A stretch of 46,679 nt of DNA from a virus. The DNA lies in the IMG/VR virus record IMGVR_UViG_3300042691_011247, positions 1-46,679 of that record; one strand, written 5' to 3'. Positions 46,287-46,679 of the stretch are shown here, piece by piece; within the stretch, counting starts at the first letter, position 1; each line of letters begins with the position of its first letter. The position numbers and the translations under genes were made by a program. The notes beneath the pieces are model-generated. The model had not been told where the DNA came from, ran no database searches, and saw only the letters and a program-made list of their open reading frames with translations.

Positions 46287-46679
46287 TACGCAATATCCTC
46301 ATTCCAAGGACGCACGTAAATTTCGTTGCCGGATGAGGCAAACGCCACGCCTGCGTTATTGACCACGCTCAATCGCATGGAATACGGGTACAGCCGCACC
46401 ATGTTGATGACCGCCACCTTTGCCGATGCGCCGCTGATCAGGGGCACGACGTACAAGTCGCCGCCGATGCGATCCGCAGTGTCAGTGCCGTCGTTGAGCG
46501 TCACGCGCAGCGTGATCGATCCACCAGTCGCAGGCGTAATGCTGCCCAGCTTGATCGTGACCGATCCGTAGAGATCGAGGTTGGTTGAGTTGTCATAGCT
46601 GATCGCGCCTGTTTCGGCACCGTTCGCAATACTGTTTAGTGTGGTCGAGGCTAGATTGCTCGAACGTGTTGATGGTGTA
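46286..46679 (-). CDS. Tail-associated protein, 5' end outside window
   Basis: The frame is open to the window's right edge (at least 130 residues), so the in-frame GTG at 46504 is probably not the start. The visible part is a beta-rich structural protein: ISYDNSTNLDLYGSVTIKLG, GGSITLRVTLNDGTDTADR, LISGASAKVAVINMVRLYPY, and MRLSVVNNAGVAFASSGNE. I have no family name. It is the first visible gene of the late operon and is coupled to the LamG-like gene by TAATG. Confidence 0.7.
   Translation of the reverse strand, partial: TPSTRSSNLASTTLNSIANGAETGAISYDNSTNLDLYGSVTIKLGSITPATGGSITLRVTLNDGTDTADRIGGDLYVVPLISGASAKVAVINMVRLYPYSMRLSVVNNAGVAFASSGNEIYVRPWNEDIA

Noticed and set aside
40624-46679. Diversity-generating retroelement feeding the fibre genes
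   Set aside because: No reverse transcriptase or template/variable repeat pair was seen in the window.
1-46679. Host chromosomal flank marking a prophage end
   Set aside because: No housekeeping-type genes appear on either side of the att core; both sides continue with phage genes.

Overview
The window looks like one contiguous piece of a temperate, podovirus-type phage genome of a proteobacterial host. It is either a free phage genome or contig, or a genome opened away from its integration point. Evidence for this is an N4-gp56-type major capsid protein, a portal protein, a terminase pair, a nested Rz/Rz1 lysis cassette, a tyrosine integrase and, just downstream of the integrase, the 3' half of a tRNA-Ala(GGC) gene (likely attP core). 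The nested Rz/Rz1 spanins imply a Gram-negative host. The combination of a podoviral head, an integrase and one enormous virion-type protein recalls the Burkholderia Bcep22-like phages. That comparison is from memory of the family and was not searched.

Layout. (1) 1-3085, + strand: a tightly coupled early/lysogeny operon of small genes: a truncated modular protein, two paralogous coiled-coil proteins, an XRE-type helix-turn-helix protein, a Lar-like zinc-ribbon protein, a small Cys/His protein, a DUF4224-like protein and the integrase. (2) 3086-4202: attP-like tRNA fragment, a frameshifted HNH-like gene, a small unknown gene, and a hairpin between convergent operons. (3) 46679 down to 4203, - strand: one long late operon. 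Read in its direction of transcription it holds tail-fibre/adhesin-like proteins (46679-40624), the lysis cassette (40624-about 38880), packaging genes (terS, terL), small genes, portal, scaffold-like protein, major capsid, four small capsid-proximal genes, a methyltransferase-glycosyltransferase fusion, head-tail adaptor, tail/connector proteins, a coiled-coil protein, and finally the 4,900-residue polyvalent protein.

How it works together. The late operon packages DNA into an N4-gp56-type capsid, builds a short tail with several repeat-rich or adhesin-like proteins, and lyses the host with a transglycosylase, a holin candidate and spanins. The last gene encodes a giant protein combining a DarB-like N6-adenine methyltransferase/SNF2 helicase, a GNAT-like fold, a zincin motif, an ADP-ribosyltransferase-like module, the PLxRFG motif and hydrophobic segments. 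By analogy with P1 DarB and other polyvalent phage proteins it probably enters the cell with the DNA and counters host defences at once. Three intrinsic terminators inside the late operon probably set the dose of its segments. Replication genes, the repressor region and much regulation must lie outside this window.

The most unusual items are the domain inventory of the giant protein and its recurring short hydrophobic-Ser-Arg linkers, the methyltransferase-glycosyltransferase fusion inside the structural cassette, and two paralogous Ala/Thr/Ser repeat proteins that share a C-terminal strand motif.
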